A stretch of 14,334 nt of DNA from Polaromonas sp. UBA5171 (GCA_002413395.1 DHWX01000025.1:1-14334); one strand, 5' to 3'. Numbered from the stretch's first letter, positions 1 to 6,681 are shown. Translations and numbers: made by a program. The notes: generated from the sequence alone by a model not told the origin.

Positions 1-113
1 TCAAAGAAATGTTCTATGGCTAGTCGCTGGGGCAGGGCAGGGCTTTCGTCGTATCCTGTTACAGAGGAGGGTGCGCGTCATTCGCAGCATACCCTGCGGA
101 AAAACTGAATCAA

Positions 114-215
114 TCACAACGCCTTGAGCTTGCGGTACAGCGAGCGCTCACTGATGCCCGGCCTGACTGCCAGTTCGGCGCGGGTGTCTGAGTGGCTGGC
201 CGATCCCTGCGCTGA
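114..215 (-). pseudogene. C-terminal remnant of a Fis-type (NtrC-like) transcriptional regulator
   Basis: Read on the minus strand, this stretch is open for about 33 codons and ends in TGA at 116-114. It encodes TRAELAVRPGISERSLYRKL followed by KAL. That is the pattern of the C-terminal Fis/HTH_8 helix-turn-helix of sigma-54-dependent activators (family pattern: ..A..LGIS..TLYRKLK). The frame is closed upstream by TAA at 218-216, and no AAA+ domain or start codon is present, so only the tail survives. An RP pair replaces the usual RLG before ISER, which fits decay. I infer that a regulator gene once ended here, divergent from the cyd operon, and was mostly deleted. A chance match to this short motif remains possible. 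Confidence 0.45.
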
Positions 216-252
216 TTAAATGGGTGGATTAAAAAAAGTTTAGCCATACATG

Positions 253-263
253 GCATGACATGC
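253..263. repeat. Short palindrome upstream of cydP
   Basis: GCATG-A-CATGC is a perfect inverted repeat with 5-bp arms and a 1-nt centre, lying about 36 bp before the cydP start. It could be an operator half of the cyd promoter region. No FNR/ANR-type site or clear -35/-10 pair is visible beside it, and an 11-bp palindrome can occur by chance. Confidence 0.25.
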
Positions 264-298
264 TTCTTGATAGCAAAATATGCCAAGACCTTGTACCT

Positions 299-472
299 AT
301 GAAACAACAAGACAAAATTCTTGTGCGAAAGCTGGCCATTGTGCTGGTGATCAAGTTGCTCGTTCTGACGGCCCTTTGGTGGGGTTTTGTGCGCGAGCAA
401 GGCATGGCGGTGGACGGTGACGCCGCCGCGGCGCAACTGCTGGGTCCAGATCACACTAAAAAGAAGGAGTAA
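299..472 (+). CDS. cydP: Cytochrome bd oxidase small subunit CydP
   Basis: This is a 57-residue single-pass membrane protein with a basic N-terminus (KILVRKLAIV), one hydrophobic segment at about residues 12-30 (containing LVIKLLVLTALWWGF) and a charged C-tail ending KKKE. That pattern matches the small CydP family found at the head of betaproteobacterial cytochrome bd operons. CydP is thought to be an accessory subunit of the oxidase, but its exact role is not well defined. The start ATG at 299 fits the family length; an in-frame ATG at 260 would add 13 polar residues, and neither has a strong ribosome site. The cydA ribosome site (AAGGAG, 464-469) lies in the last codons, and the cydA start is 3 nt past the stop, so the genes are clearly co-translated. 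Confidence 0.8.
   Translation: MKQQDKILVRKLAIVLVIKLLVLTALWWGFVREQGMAVDGDAAAAQLLGPDHTKKKE
464..469 (+). promoter_or_regulatory. Ribosome binding site fixing the cydA GTG start
   Basis: AAGGAG lies 6 nt before GTG 476 and overlaps the end of cydP. It supports the GTG at 476 as the cydA start; no ATG is available at that position. Confidence 0.75.
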
Positions 473-475
473 CTG

Positions 476-2053
476 GTGATTTCAGAACAACTCGTTAATT
501 TGTCGCGGCTGCAGTTTGCCGCCACGGCCCTGTACCACTTTCTTTTTGTGCCGCTGACATTGGGCCTGGTGTGGATACTGGTCATCATGGAGAGCGTCTA
601 TGTGATGACCGGCAACGTCGTCTGGAAAGATATGACGCGCTTCTGGGGCAAGTTGTTCGGCATCAACTTTGCGCTGGGCGTGACAACCGGCATCACGCTC
701 GAATTCCAGTTCGGCACCAACTGGGCCTACTACTCGCACTACGTGGGCGACATCTTCGGCGCGCCTCTGGCCATCGAAGGGTTGATGGCCTTCTTTCTTG
801 AATCCACCATGATTGGCCTGTTTTTCTTTGGTTGGGATCGTCTTTCAAAAACCCAGCATTTGATGGTCACCACGCTGACGGCCATCAGCACCAGTCTGTC
901 GGCACTATGGATCCTGATTGCCAATGGCTGGATGCAAAATCCGGTCGGTGCCGAGTTCAACTACCAGACCATGCGCATGGAGATGGTCAATTTCTGGGCC
1001 ATCGTATTCAACCCGGACGCACAGGCCAAGTTCGTGCATACCGTGTCGGCCGGTTACGTCACGGGTGCCATGTTCGTGCTGTCGATTTCAAGCTGGTACC
1101 TGCTCAAGAAACGCGACGTGGAGTTTGCCAAGCGCAGCTTTCGCGTGGCGGCGGCCTTTGGCCTGGCGTCTGCGCTCAGCGTGATCGTGCTGGGTGACGA
1201 GTCGGGCTACACCGTGGGAGAAGCCCAACAAACCAAGCTGGCCGCCATGGAAGCCATGTGGGAGACCAAGCCTGCACCAGCCGGTCTCACGCTGGTGGCA
1301 GGCATCAACGAAGCCGGACAAAAGAACGACTGGGAAATCGAGATTCCCTGGCTCATGGGCCTGATCGGCACGCGCTCGATCAGCAAGGAAATTCCCGGTA
1401 TCCATGAGATCAAGGCCAAAAACCGCGAGCGCATTGTGCGTGGTGTTGTCGCCGTGACGGCGCTCGAAGCGCTGCGTGCCAACCGCGATGACACGGTGGC
1501 CAGGCAGGTGTTCGAACTGAACAAGGCCGATCTCGGCTTCGGCCTGTTGCTCAAAAAATATGTCACTGACGTGAACCAGGCCACGCCCGAGATCATCGAC
1601 AAGGCTGTGAACGACACGGTGCCGCGCGTAACGCCGATGTTCTGGTCGTTCCGGATCATGGTCGGCCTCGGCTTCGCCATGCTGGCGCTCTTCGCCCTGG
1701 CGTTCTGGAGCACGATCAAAACCGCCACCATGCAAAAGCCCTGGCTGCTCAAGTGGGCACTCTGGATGCTGCCCGCACCCTGGATCGCTATAGAACTTGG
1801 CTGGATCGTCGCCGAATATGGCCGCCAGCCCTGGACCATCTATGGCGTGCTGCCCACGCACCTGAGCGTGTCCACCCTCAGCGTCAACAGCGTCTATGGA
1901 TCGCTGGCGGGCTTTGTCGGCTTCTACACCGTACTGCTGGTGGCGGAAATGTATTTGATGTTCAAGTTTGTCCGCATGGGCCCGGGCAGCTTGGGCACCG
2001 GCCGCTATGAACGCGAACCTGAGCAGCACAACACCATCCCGGCCAAAGCCTGA
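476..2053 (+). CDS. cydA: Cytochrome bd ubiquinol oxidase subunit I
   Basis: This is the haem-bearing subunit of the quinol:O2 oxidoreductase of the inner membrane. It oxidises quinol and reduces O2 to water without pumping protons. It has 525 residues against about 522 in E. coli, and the key residues align with a +2 offset: H21 (haem b595 ligand, in LYHFLF), E101 and E109 (IEGLMAFFLES), H188 (b558 ligand), and R393/M395 in FRIM (b558 ligand Met). Q-loop residues K254 and E259 are in QQTKLAAME, and GRQPW is at 449-453. The long Q-loop (about 240-385, with GDESGYTVGEAQ) makes it the L-type of Escherichia. Translation starts at GTG 476. The TGA overlaps the AAGGAG of cydB, so expression is coupled. 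No haem ligand is missing, so the enzyme should be functional. Confidence 0.98.
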   Translation: MISEQLVNLSRLQFAATALYHFLFVPLTLGLVWILVIMESVYVMTGNVVWKDMTRFWGKLFGINFALGVTTGITLEFQFGTNWAYYSHYVGDIFGAPLAIEGLMAFFLESTMIGLFFFGWDRLSKTQHLMVTTLTAISTSLSALWILIANGWMQNPVGAEFNYQTMRMEMVNFWAIVFNPDAQAKFVHTVSAGYVTGAMFVLSISSWYLLKKRDVEFAKRSFRVAAAFGLASALSVIVLGDESGYTVGEAQQTKLAAMEAMWETKPAPAGLTLVAGINEAGQKNDWEIEIPWLMGLIGTRSISKEIPGIHEIKAKNRERIVRGVVAVTALEALRANRDDTVARQVFELNKADLGFGLLLKKYVTDVNQATPEIIDKAVNDTVPRVTPMFWSFRIMVGLGFAMLALFALAFWSTIKTATMQKPWLLKWALWMLPAPWIAIELGWIVAEYGRQPWTIYGVLPTHLSVSTLSVNSVYGSLAGFVGFYTVLLVAEMYLMFKFVRMGPGSLGTGRYEREPEQHNTIPAKA

Positions 2054-2066
2054 AGGAGAACACGGA

Positions 2067-3203
2067 ATGCTGGACTATCCAACTCTCAAGATCATCTGGT
2101 GGCTGCTCGTGGGCGTGCTGCTGGTGGGCTTTGCCATCATGGACGGCCATGACATGGGCGTGGGCACGCTGCTGCCTTTCGTTGGCCAAAACGACGTGGA
2201 ACGCCGCGTCGTCATCAACACCGTCGGCCCGCACTGGGAGGGCAACCAGGTCTGGTTCATCACCGGCGGGGGTGCCATCTTTGCGGCGTGGCCGCTGGTT
2301 TATGCCACGGCCTTCAGCGGTTTTTACTGGGCCATGATGGCGGTGCTGTGGGCGCTGTTCTTCCGACCGGTGGGCTTTGACTACCGCAGCAAAATCCACA
2401 ATGCAACCTGGCGCAGCACCTGGGACTGGTGCCTGTTTGTCGGGAGTGCCGTGCCGCCGCTGATTTTCGGCGTGGCGTTTGGCAACCTGCTGCAGGGTGT
2501 GCCGTTCCAGTTTGACGGGTATATGGTCTCCACCTACAGCGGTACTTTCTGGCAGTTGCTGAACCCGTTCGCCCTGCTGGCGGGCGTGGTGAGCAGCGCC
2601 ATGATCACGATGCATGGCGGCACCTATCTGGCGCACCGCACTGAAGGCGTGATTCAGGCGCGCGCTGTCAAAGGCGCCGTGGGGGCGGCGATCGTCATGG
2701 TCGTGGCTTTTGTGGCTGCCGGTGTGTGGTTGCAAGTCATTGAGGGTTACCGCATCACCTCGGTCATTGACCCGGCCACCCTGTCGGACCCGATGAACAA
2801 AACCGTGGTGCGCGAAGCCGGCGCCTGGATGGCCAACTACGGCCGCCAGCCGCTGCTGTGGCTGCTGCCAGCGCTGGGCGTGGGCTGCGGCCTGCTGGCT
2901 GCGGGCCTGCTGCTGGCACGCCGCACGCTGACGGCGTTTGTGGCGTCGGCGCTGGCGCTGGTCGGCGTGATCGGCACGGCAGGCGCCTCGATGTTCCCCT
3001 TCATCATGCCGTCGTCCAGTCTGCCGGCTGCCAGCCTGACGGTGTGGGACAGTGTGTCAAGCCATCTCACGCTGGGCATCATGTTCTGGGCCACCATCAT
3101 CTTCATGCCGCTGATTGTTGTCTACACCAGCTGGGCCTACCGCGTGATGCGCGGCAAGGTGACTGCCGCCCAGATTCAGGAAAACGAGCACGTCGCTTAT
3201 TAA
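2067..3203 (+). CDS. cydB: Cytochrome bd ubiquinol oxidase subunit II
   Basis: CydB is the structural partner of CydA in the inner membrane. The protein has 378 residues, as in E. coli (379). It opens MLDYPTLKIIWWLLVGVLLV and carries GFAIMDGHDMGVG at 21-33, where D29 matches the E. coli residue tied to quinone/haem function. HWEGNQVW follows at 56-63; W57 matches the quinone-contacting tryptophan, and E58 conservatively replaces the E. coli proton-path aspartate. FFRPVGFDYRSKI and FGNLLQGVPF are also present. About eight membrane helices are apparent. An open frame runs 33 codons further upstream inside cydA, but AAGGAG at 2053-2058 places the start at ATG 2067. cydX follows 24 nt after the stop. 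Confidence 0.98.
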   Translation: MLDYPTLKIIWWLLVGVLLVGFAIMDGHDMGVGTLLPFVGQNDVERRVVINTVGPHWEGNQVWFITGGGAIFAAWPLVYATAFSGFYWAMMAVLWALFFRPVGFDYRSKIHNATWRSTWDWCLFVGSAVPPLIFGVAFGNLLQGVPFQFDGYMVSTYSGTFWQLLNPFALLAGVVSSAMITMHGGTYLAHRTEGVIQARAVKGAVGAAIVMVVAFVAAGVWLQVIEGYRITSVIDPATLSDPMNKTVVREAGAWMANYGRQPLLWLLPALGVGCGLLAAGLLLARRTLTAFVASALALVGVIGTAGASMFPFIMPSSSLPAASLTVWDSVSSHLTLGIMFWATIIFMPLIVVYTSWAYRVMRGKVTAAQIQENEHVAY

Positions 3204-3227
3204 ACGCCTTGCCAATAGGGAAACAAA

Positions 3228-3347
3228 ATGTGGTACTTCGCCTGGATACTCGGTGTCGGTTTTGCGGTGTTGCTGGCCATTCTCAATGCCATGTGGGGCG
3301 AGAACGAGGAAGCCCGCGCACAGGCGCGCAAGACTAACGCCGGATGA
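3228..3347 (+). CDS. cydX: Cytochrome bd oxidase small subunit CydX
   Basis: This is a 39-residue protein starting MWYFAWILGVGFAVLLAILN, followed by AMWGENEEA. The W-Y-F-A-W-I-L-G start, the single transmembrane helix and the MW.E end are the signature of CydX. In E. coli CydX sits against CydA and stabilises the haems of the bd oxidase. The start ATG is preceded by AGGGAAA at 3217-3223. The stop TGA (3345-3347) overlaps the ATG of the next gene in an ATGA junction, so translation is probably coupled. The C-tail (ARAQARKTNAG) is basic and unremarkable. Its place directly after cydB agrees with the family. Confidence 0.93.
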   Translation: MWYFAWILGVGFAVLLAILNAMWGENEEARAQARKTNAG

Positions 3348-3673
3348 AGCAAACGACTTCCTCTGCGGAAGGCGACCGTGACGAAGATAGCGTTGACGTG
3401 GCCGCCGTGCCGGGCGGCGTAGCCGTTCACCTGCCGAGCCTGCTCGTGGCGGTTGCCATCATGTTCGGCGGCAGCGTTTACCCGATGCTGTTCGCGGGAG
3501 CGGACGGCAAGGCAGATTACAGCTTGGCCATGGCGCTGTTCTGGGCCATGAGTGCGGGGTTTATACGCGGCGTGGGTTTCTTGCCCAGGGCTCTGATCTG
3601 GCGTCTGCTTTTTTCGGGCTGGTCGTGTTTGGCCGGGTTGCTGCTGGCCGCTGGGTTGCGCTGGGGAACGTAA
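3344..3673 (+). CDS. ybgE: Cyd operon protein of the YbgE type
   Basis: This is a 109-residue protein with an acidic, disordered N-terminus (about 1-25) and three hydrophobic segments at about 29-50, 59-80 and 85-105. The second ends in the GFIRGVGFLPR motif typical of YbgE proteins of cyd operons. It should be an inner-membrane protein; the family's molecular role is unknown, and linkage to bd oxidase is the main evidence for function. The ATG at 3344 overlaps the cydX TGA. The gene has only a weak ribosome site of its own, so translation probably depends on cydX. It is the last clear member of the cyd operon. I recognise the family by length, topology and place rather than by strong residue identity. 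Confidence 0.78.
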   Translation: MKQTTSSAEGDRDEDSVDVAAVPGGVAVHLPSLLVAVAIMFGGSVYPMLFAGADGKADYSLAMALFWAMSAGFIRGVGFLPRALIWRLLFSGWSCLAGLLLAAGLRWGT

Positions 3674-3674
3674 A

Positions 3675-3758
3675 GTGTATTTCCGCATCTTGCGCGACAA
3701 ATTTCTGGTCCGAGTCGGCCAACTTTCCGCCAAGCCCGCGCTGACACCTGATTTTTGA
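3675..3758 (+). other. Possible 27-codon small ORF between ybgE and the flavoprotein gene
   Basis: GTG at 3675 opens a frame coding (M)YFRILRDKFLVRVGQLSAKP and then ALTPDF, ending in a TGA at 3756-3758 that overlaps the ribosome site of the next gene. GGGGAA at 3662-3667 lies 7 nt before the GTG. The peptide is basic and amphipathic and I do not recognise it. It may be a chance frame; its place inside a tightly packed operon is the only reason to record it. Confidence 0.15.
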
Positions 3759-3766
3759 GGACACAC

Positions 3767-4903
3767 ATGCATACACCGTTGCAGATCAGCATTATTGGTG
3801 CGGGGTTCGGCGCCCTCTCCAGCGTGCGCGAACTTCGCAAACGCGACCCGCAAGCCGAGATCACACTCATCGCTCCACGTGCCGAGTTGCATTACCTGCC
3901 CGGCATCATCTGGATTCCCAGCGGCTTGCGCACACGCGAGCAGTTGGTGGTACCGCTGGCAAACTTTTTTGCCCGCATGAAAGTGCGACATGTCACGGCC
4001 GAGGTGACGGGCTTGCGCGAGAGCGGCCGCGTGGTGGACACCACGGCGGGCGAGGTGCGTAACGATGCGCTGGTGATTGCCAGCGGCGGGCGCTTCATCA
4101 AGAAGCTGCCAGGAATCGAGCATGCCATCACACCATGCGAAGGCATCACTGCAGCTGAAGAAATTCGTGACCGCCTGCGCACCCTGAAAGGCGGAACCAT
4201 CGCCGTCGGCTTTGCCGGCAACCCCAACGAGCCTGCCGCTGTGCGCGGCGGGCCGATGTTCGAGTTTTTGTTTGGCATTGACGAGCAGCTCAGACGTGAA
4301 GGTCGCCGTGACTCATTCGAGCTGGTGTTCTTCAATCCGTCCAGGGAACCCGGCAACCGGCTCGGGCCCAAGGCCGTGAAGCACCTGCTGGGTGAAATGG
4401 CCCGCCGCAACATCCAGACCCACTTGGGCTACAAACTTCAGCGTTTCGAGGCGGACAAGGTAGTCACAGAAGGCGGCGAGTTCAAAGCCGACCTGATTCT
4501 CTTCATGCCCGGCATGACCGGCAACCTGTGGTTTGACCAGACCGACCTGGCGCGCTCGCCCGGCGGCCTGCTCAAGGCCGATGCGCAGTGCCGGGTCGAG
4601 GGTACGCAGCACGTCTATGTGGTGGGCGATTCGGGCAGCTTTCCTGGCCCCGACTGGATGCCCAAGCAGGCCCACATGGCCGACCTGCAAGCCGTCGCCG
4701 CGGCAAAAAATCTGCTCGCCGGCCTGAGTGGACAGACACCGGGCGCCACTTTCAAGGTGGAACTGATCTGTATCATTGATGCGATTGACCACGGCACGCT
4801 GGTGTTTCGCAGTCCAAAGCGACAAATTATTCTGCCATCCACGCGCCTGCTCCACTGGGCCAAGCGCGGGTTTGAAGGTGCTTACCTGAAAAAATACCGA
4901 TGA
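3767..4903 (+). CDS. FAD-dependent oxidoreductase, sulfide:quinone reductase-like
   Basis: This is a 378-residue protein of the pyridine-nucleotide-disulfide (SQR/flavocytochrome c) fold. It has an N-terminal FAD dinucleotide motif IIGAGFGA (9-16), the ATG-like strand ALVIASGG (101-108) and a second FAD contact VYVVGDSGSFPGP (283-295). The basic amphipathic C-terminus (LLHWAKRGFEGAYLKKYR) matches the membrane-contact helix of SQR-type enzymes. Cysteines are C124, C275 and C335. C335 in ICIIDAIDHG fits the C-terminal redox cysteine of SQR, but the central one, expected near AVRGGPMFEF (159-168), is replaced by glycine. Sulfide oxidation by the standard mechanism is therefore uncertain. The start is ATG 3767 behind TGAGGA; a TTG at 3755 is less likely. 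Lying 93 nt after ybgE, it may reduce the quinone pool used by the bd oxidase (inference). Confidence 0.82.
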   Translation: MHTPLQISIIGAGFGALSSVRELRKRDPQAEITLIAPRAELHYLPGIIWIPSGLRTREQLVVPLANFFARMKVRHVTAEVTGLRESGRVVDTTAGEVRNDALVIASGGRFIKKLPGIEHAITPCEGITAAEEIRDRLRTLKGGTIAVGFAGNPNEPAAVRGGPMFEFLFGIDEQLRREGRRDSFELVFFNPSREPGNRLGPKAVKHLLGEMARRNIQTHLGYKLQRFEADKVVTEGGEFKADLILFMPGMTGNLWFDQTDLARSPGGLLKADAQCRVEGTQHVYVVGDSGSFPGPDWMPKQAHMADLQAVAAAKNLLAGLSGQTPGATFKVELICIIDAIDHGTLVFRSPKRQIILPSTRLLHWAKRGFEGAYLKKYR

Positions 4904-4920
4904 CGGCCAAAACGATTGAG

Positions 4921-5087
4921 ATGTCCCATCCGACTCAAACCACCCCCCAACCATCCTGACGCCCTACGAATCACTGGACAGCGCAACCGGTGTGAGGGCG
5001 CTGACCGAACAGGTCACCGACGTCGCCATCCATGCTCGGTTGATCGTCATCTTTGCCCAGATGGCGGACCACATGGTGACGACACAA
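4921..5087 (+). pseudogene. Probable decayed group II truncated haemoglobin
   Basis: No intact gene lies in 4904-5169. ATG 4921 opens MSHPTQTT, then a run of six C (4943-4948) precedes a frame change. In the next frame, 4956-5087 reads LTPYESLDSATGVRALTEQ and continues VTDVAIHARLIVIFAQMADH. The first part resembles the N-terminus of group II truncated haemoglobins (TPYE.LGG..GVR.L). The second part (AL.EQ..D...RA.L...FA..ADHM) resembles their C-terminal helix. The haem-pocket middle, roughly 80 codons, is absent. I read this as a gene with a homopolymer frameshift and an internal deletion. The match is from recall of the family pattern and short, so it is tentative. A haemoglobin next to bd oxidase would make sense for NO/O2 handling. 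Confidence 0.35.
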
Positions 5088-5169
5088 GTCAGTGGCCCCA
5101 CTTCCGGCCATCTCGGACCAACATGGGGCAGCAGCATCCATGTTCCTGCAATCAACTCACGGAGAACCC

Positions 5170-5640
5170 ATGAAACCCTTCCAGGATTACTACCCCGAAA
5201 ACGTCGCCCACCGCTATGGTTGTGGCAAGCTGAATTCGCATGGCCATCAGATCAAAACTTTTTGGGAAGGCGATGAAACGGTGACCCATTTCACGCCTGA
5301 GCCGTACCACACGTCAGTTCCCGGCTTTGCCTATGGCGGGTTGATCGCCTCGCTGATTGATTGCCACAGTACTGGCACGGCGGCAGCCGCCATGTACCGC
5401 GCCGAAGGGCGAGAGATGGACACGCTGCCCGCATTCCGCTTTGTCACCGGCTCACTCCATGTGGACTTCCTCAAGCCAACCCCGCTCACCGGTTCCATCG
5501 AAATTCGTGGCCGCGTCAAGGAAATCAAAGGCCGCAAGGTGGTCGTGGAGACCACGGTGCTGGCCGCTGGCGTGGCGACCGCGCGCGGCGAGGTTGTGGC
5601 GCTGCAAATGCCAGAAAACTTCGGAGTCGGCGGCGCTTGA
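5170..5640 (+). CDS. PaaI family (hotdog-fold) thioesterase
   Basis: This is a 156-residue single-domain hotdog protein that probably hydrolyses an acyl-CoA thioester in the cytoplasm. The N-terminal CGKLNSHGHQIK (18-29) is the C-G-x-x-N-x-x-G-x-x-x-K signature of one PaaI-like subgroup. PGFAYGGLIASLIDCHSTGT (51-70) is the central helix, with the GG turn and D64 as the likely catalytic acid. HVDFLKPTPLTGSIEIRGRV (97-116) gives the conserved substrate-binding strand. The frame is open for 26 codons upstream, but GGAG at 5161-5164 fixes ATG 5170. It converges with the LysR gene with only 9 nt between stops and no visible terminator, so antisense overlap of the transcripts is likely. The substrate cannot be told from sequence. 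Confidence 0.87.
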   Translation: MKPFQDYYPENVAHRYGCGKLNSHGHQIKTFWEGDETVTHFTPEPYHTSVPGFAYGGLIASLIDCHSTGTAAAAMYRAEGREMDTLPAFRFVTGSLHVDFLKPTPLTGSIEIRGRVKEIKGRKVVVETTVLAAGVATARGEVVALQMPENFGVGGA

Positions 5641-5649
5641 AAATCTTGT

Positions 5650-6618
5650 CTATGCCTGAACGTTTTGCAGCAGCGCTTTGCCGAGCAAAGAGGCCTGCGC
5701 CATGAAGCGGAGCAGCGCAGGCGTCGATTGTTTGTCCTGATGCACCACCAGATAGCACTGACGGGTCAATTTTGGGAGTGTCGTGGCGACGCGGCGCAGA
5801 CGCCCGGAGTCAATGAAGTCTTTCACCACCCACTGAGACAGACAGGTCATGCCGAGTCCTTCCGCCGCAGCGTGCTTTAGCGCTTCCGAGCTTCCCAGTT
5901 CAATGCTGCGCCGATAAGACCGCAGGTGCGGCAACAACAGATGATCAGTCGTTTCCCGGGTTCCCGATCCAGGCTCCCGCAACAGCCACACCGCATCGCG
6001 CAACGCCTTGACAGACAGTCGTTCAGATCCCCGTTGCGCCGCACCAGACGCTCTGGTGGACTGGACTGGCGCGCTTTCCGGAGAACAGACAACCACCAAC
6101 TCGTCCTGTAGCCAAGGCGTCACAGTCAAGGACGCCTCGTGGCTGGGCCCTTCAATCAGCCCCACATCAAGCTCAAACGCGGCAACCGCGGCGCAGATGG
6201 TCTCGGTGTTGCCTATCGTGACTTTTGAGCGCCATGGGGCGTCTCCGTCGTGGTGGCGTTCCCCAAAAAACTGACCCAGCAATTTCGGCAGCACGTAGTT
6301 GCCGATGGTGGTACTGGCACCGATCCGCAGCGACTGGGTCTGCGCCATCCCGTCCCGCGCCATTTGCTCGATGGCGGAGGCGCCATCCAGCAATGCCAGC
6401 GCGCGCGGCAGCAGCGCGCGGCCGTTGTCATTGAGCAGCAGGCGCTTGCCGACCCGGTCAAACAGACGCAGCGACAGCAGGCGCTCCAGCTCATTAACCG
6501 CCGAGCTGGTGGCCGATTGTGACAACGCCACCTCGGTACTCGCGGCCGTGGTGCTGCCGCGGCGCGCCACCGCCACAAATATCTGCAACTGGCGCAGCGT
6601 CAGGCGCAGTACATCCAT
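5650..6618 (-). CDS. yeiE: LysR-type regulator, YeiE-like
   Basis: This is a 322-residue LysR-family DNA-binding regulator. The N-terminal winged helix-turn-helix opens LRLTLRQLQIFVAVARRGST (4-23), with recognition helix around LSQSATSSAVNELE (32-45) and RLFDRVGKRLLLN after it. This is very close to the YeiE pattern (GSTTQAS..LALSQSAVS, LFDRVGKRL). The effector-binding domain covers about 93-300. In enterobacteria YeiE sits beside yeiH and has been tied to sulfite response; the same divergent pair exists here. GGAGAAA (6632-6626, minus strand) precedes the ATG with good spacing. A 17-bp palindrome lies 18-35 bp upstream of its start, as expected for an autoregulated LysR gene. The effector is inferred, not seen. 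Confidence 0.9.
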   Translation of the reverse strand: MDVLRLTLRQLQIFVAVARRGSTTAASTEVALSQSATSSAVNELERLLSLRLFDRVGKRLLLNDNGRALLPRALALLDGASAIEQMARDGMAQTQSLRIGASTTIGNYVLPKLLGQFFGERHHDGDAPWRSKVTIGNTETICAAVAAFELDVGLIEGPSHEASLTVTPWLQDELVVVCSPESAPVQSTRASGAAQRGSERLSVKALRDAVWLLREPGSGTRETTDHLLLPHLRSYRRSIELGSSEALKHAAAEGLGMTCLSQWVVKDFIDSGRLRRVATTLPKLTRQCYLVVHQDKQSTPALLRFMAQASLLGKALLQNVQA

Positions 6619-6636
6619 GGTTCAGTTTCTCCAATT

Positions 6637-6653
6637 TACCTATTTTATAGGTA
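6637..6653. promoter_or_regulatory. 17-bp palindrome, candidate LysR-regulator operator
   Basis: TACCTAT-TTT-ATAGGTA is a perfect inverted repeat (7-bp arms, 3-nt centre) in the divergent lysR-yeiH gap. It contains the T-N11-A form typical of LysR-family sites and lies just upstream of the lysR ribosome site. A one-mismatch copy of its core (CTATTTTATAG) occurs at 6671-6681. Binding by the YeiE-like protein is inferred. Confidence 0.5.
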
Positions 6654-6670
6654 GATATTACATAAACAAT

Positions 6671-6681
6671 CCATTTTATAG
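6671..6681. promoter_or_regulatory. Second, partial copy of the operator core
   Basis: CCATTTTATAG matches CTATTTTATAG of the palindrome at 6640-6650 with one mismatch; the shared 9-mer ATTTTATAG starts 31 bp apart, about three helical turns. LysR tetramers commonly bind a strong palindrome and a weaker activation site on the same face of DNA, so this may be the yeiH-side site. Confidence 0.35.

Noticed and set aside
251..263. TGGCATGACATGC as a sigma-54 (-24/-12) promoter before cydP
   Set aside because: The GG and GC pairs are separated by 8 nt, not the required 10, and the TTGC element is missing.
272..290. FNR/ANR-type site near the TTGATAGCAAAA-like stretch upstream of cydP
   Set aside because: Only the left half resembles TTGAT; no ATCAA half occurs at the proper spacing.
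110..454. 114-codon minus-strand frame overlapping cydP
   Set aside because: It is antisense to cydP, has no recognisable domain, and its end runs out of frame through the Fis-like remnant.
1088..2029. 313-codon minus-strand frame inside cydA
   Set aside because: Shadow of the G+C-rich cydA coding strand; His/Arg-rich without any domain pattern.
4992..5276. 94-codon plus-strand frame as an independent gene
   Set aside because: It runs out of frame into the thioesterase, which has its own ribosome site and clear family motifs; only the first ~35 codons look protein-like, as part of the globin remnant.
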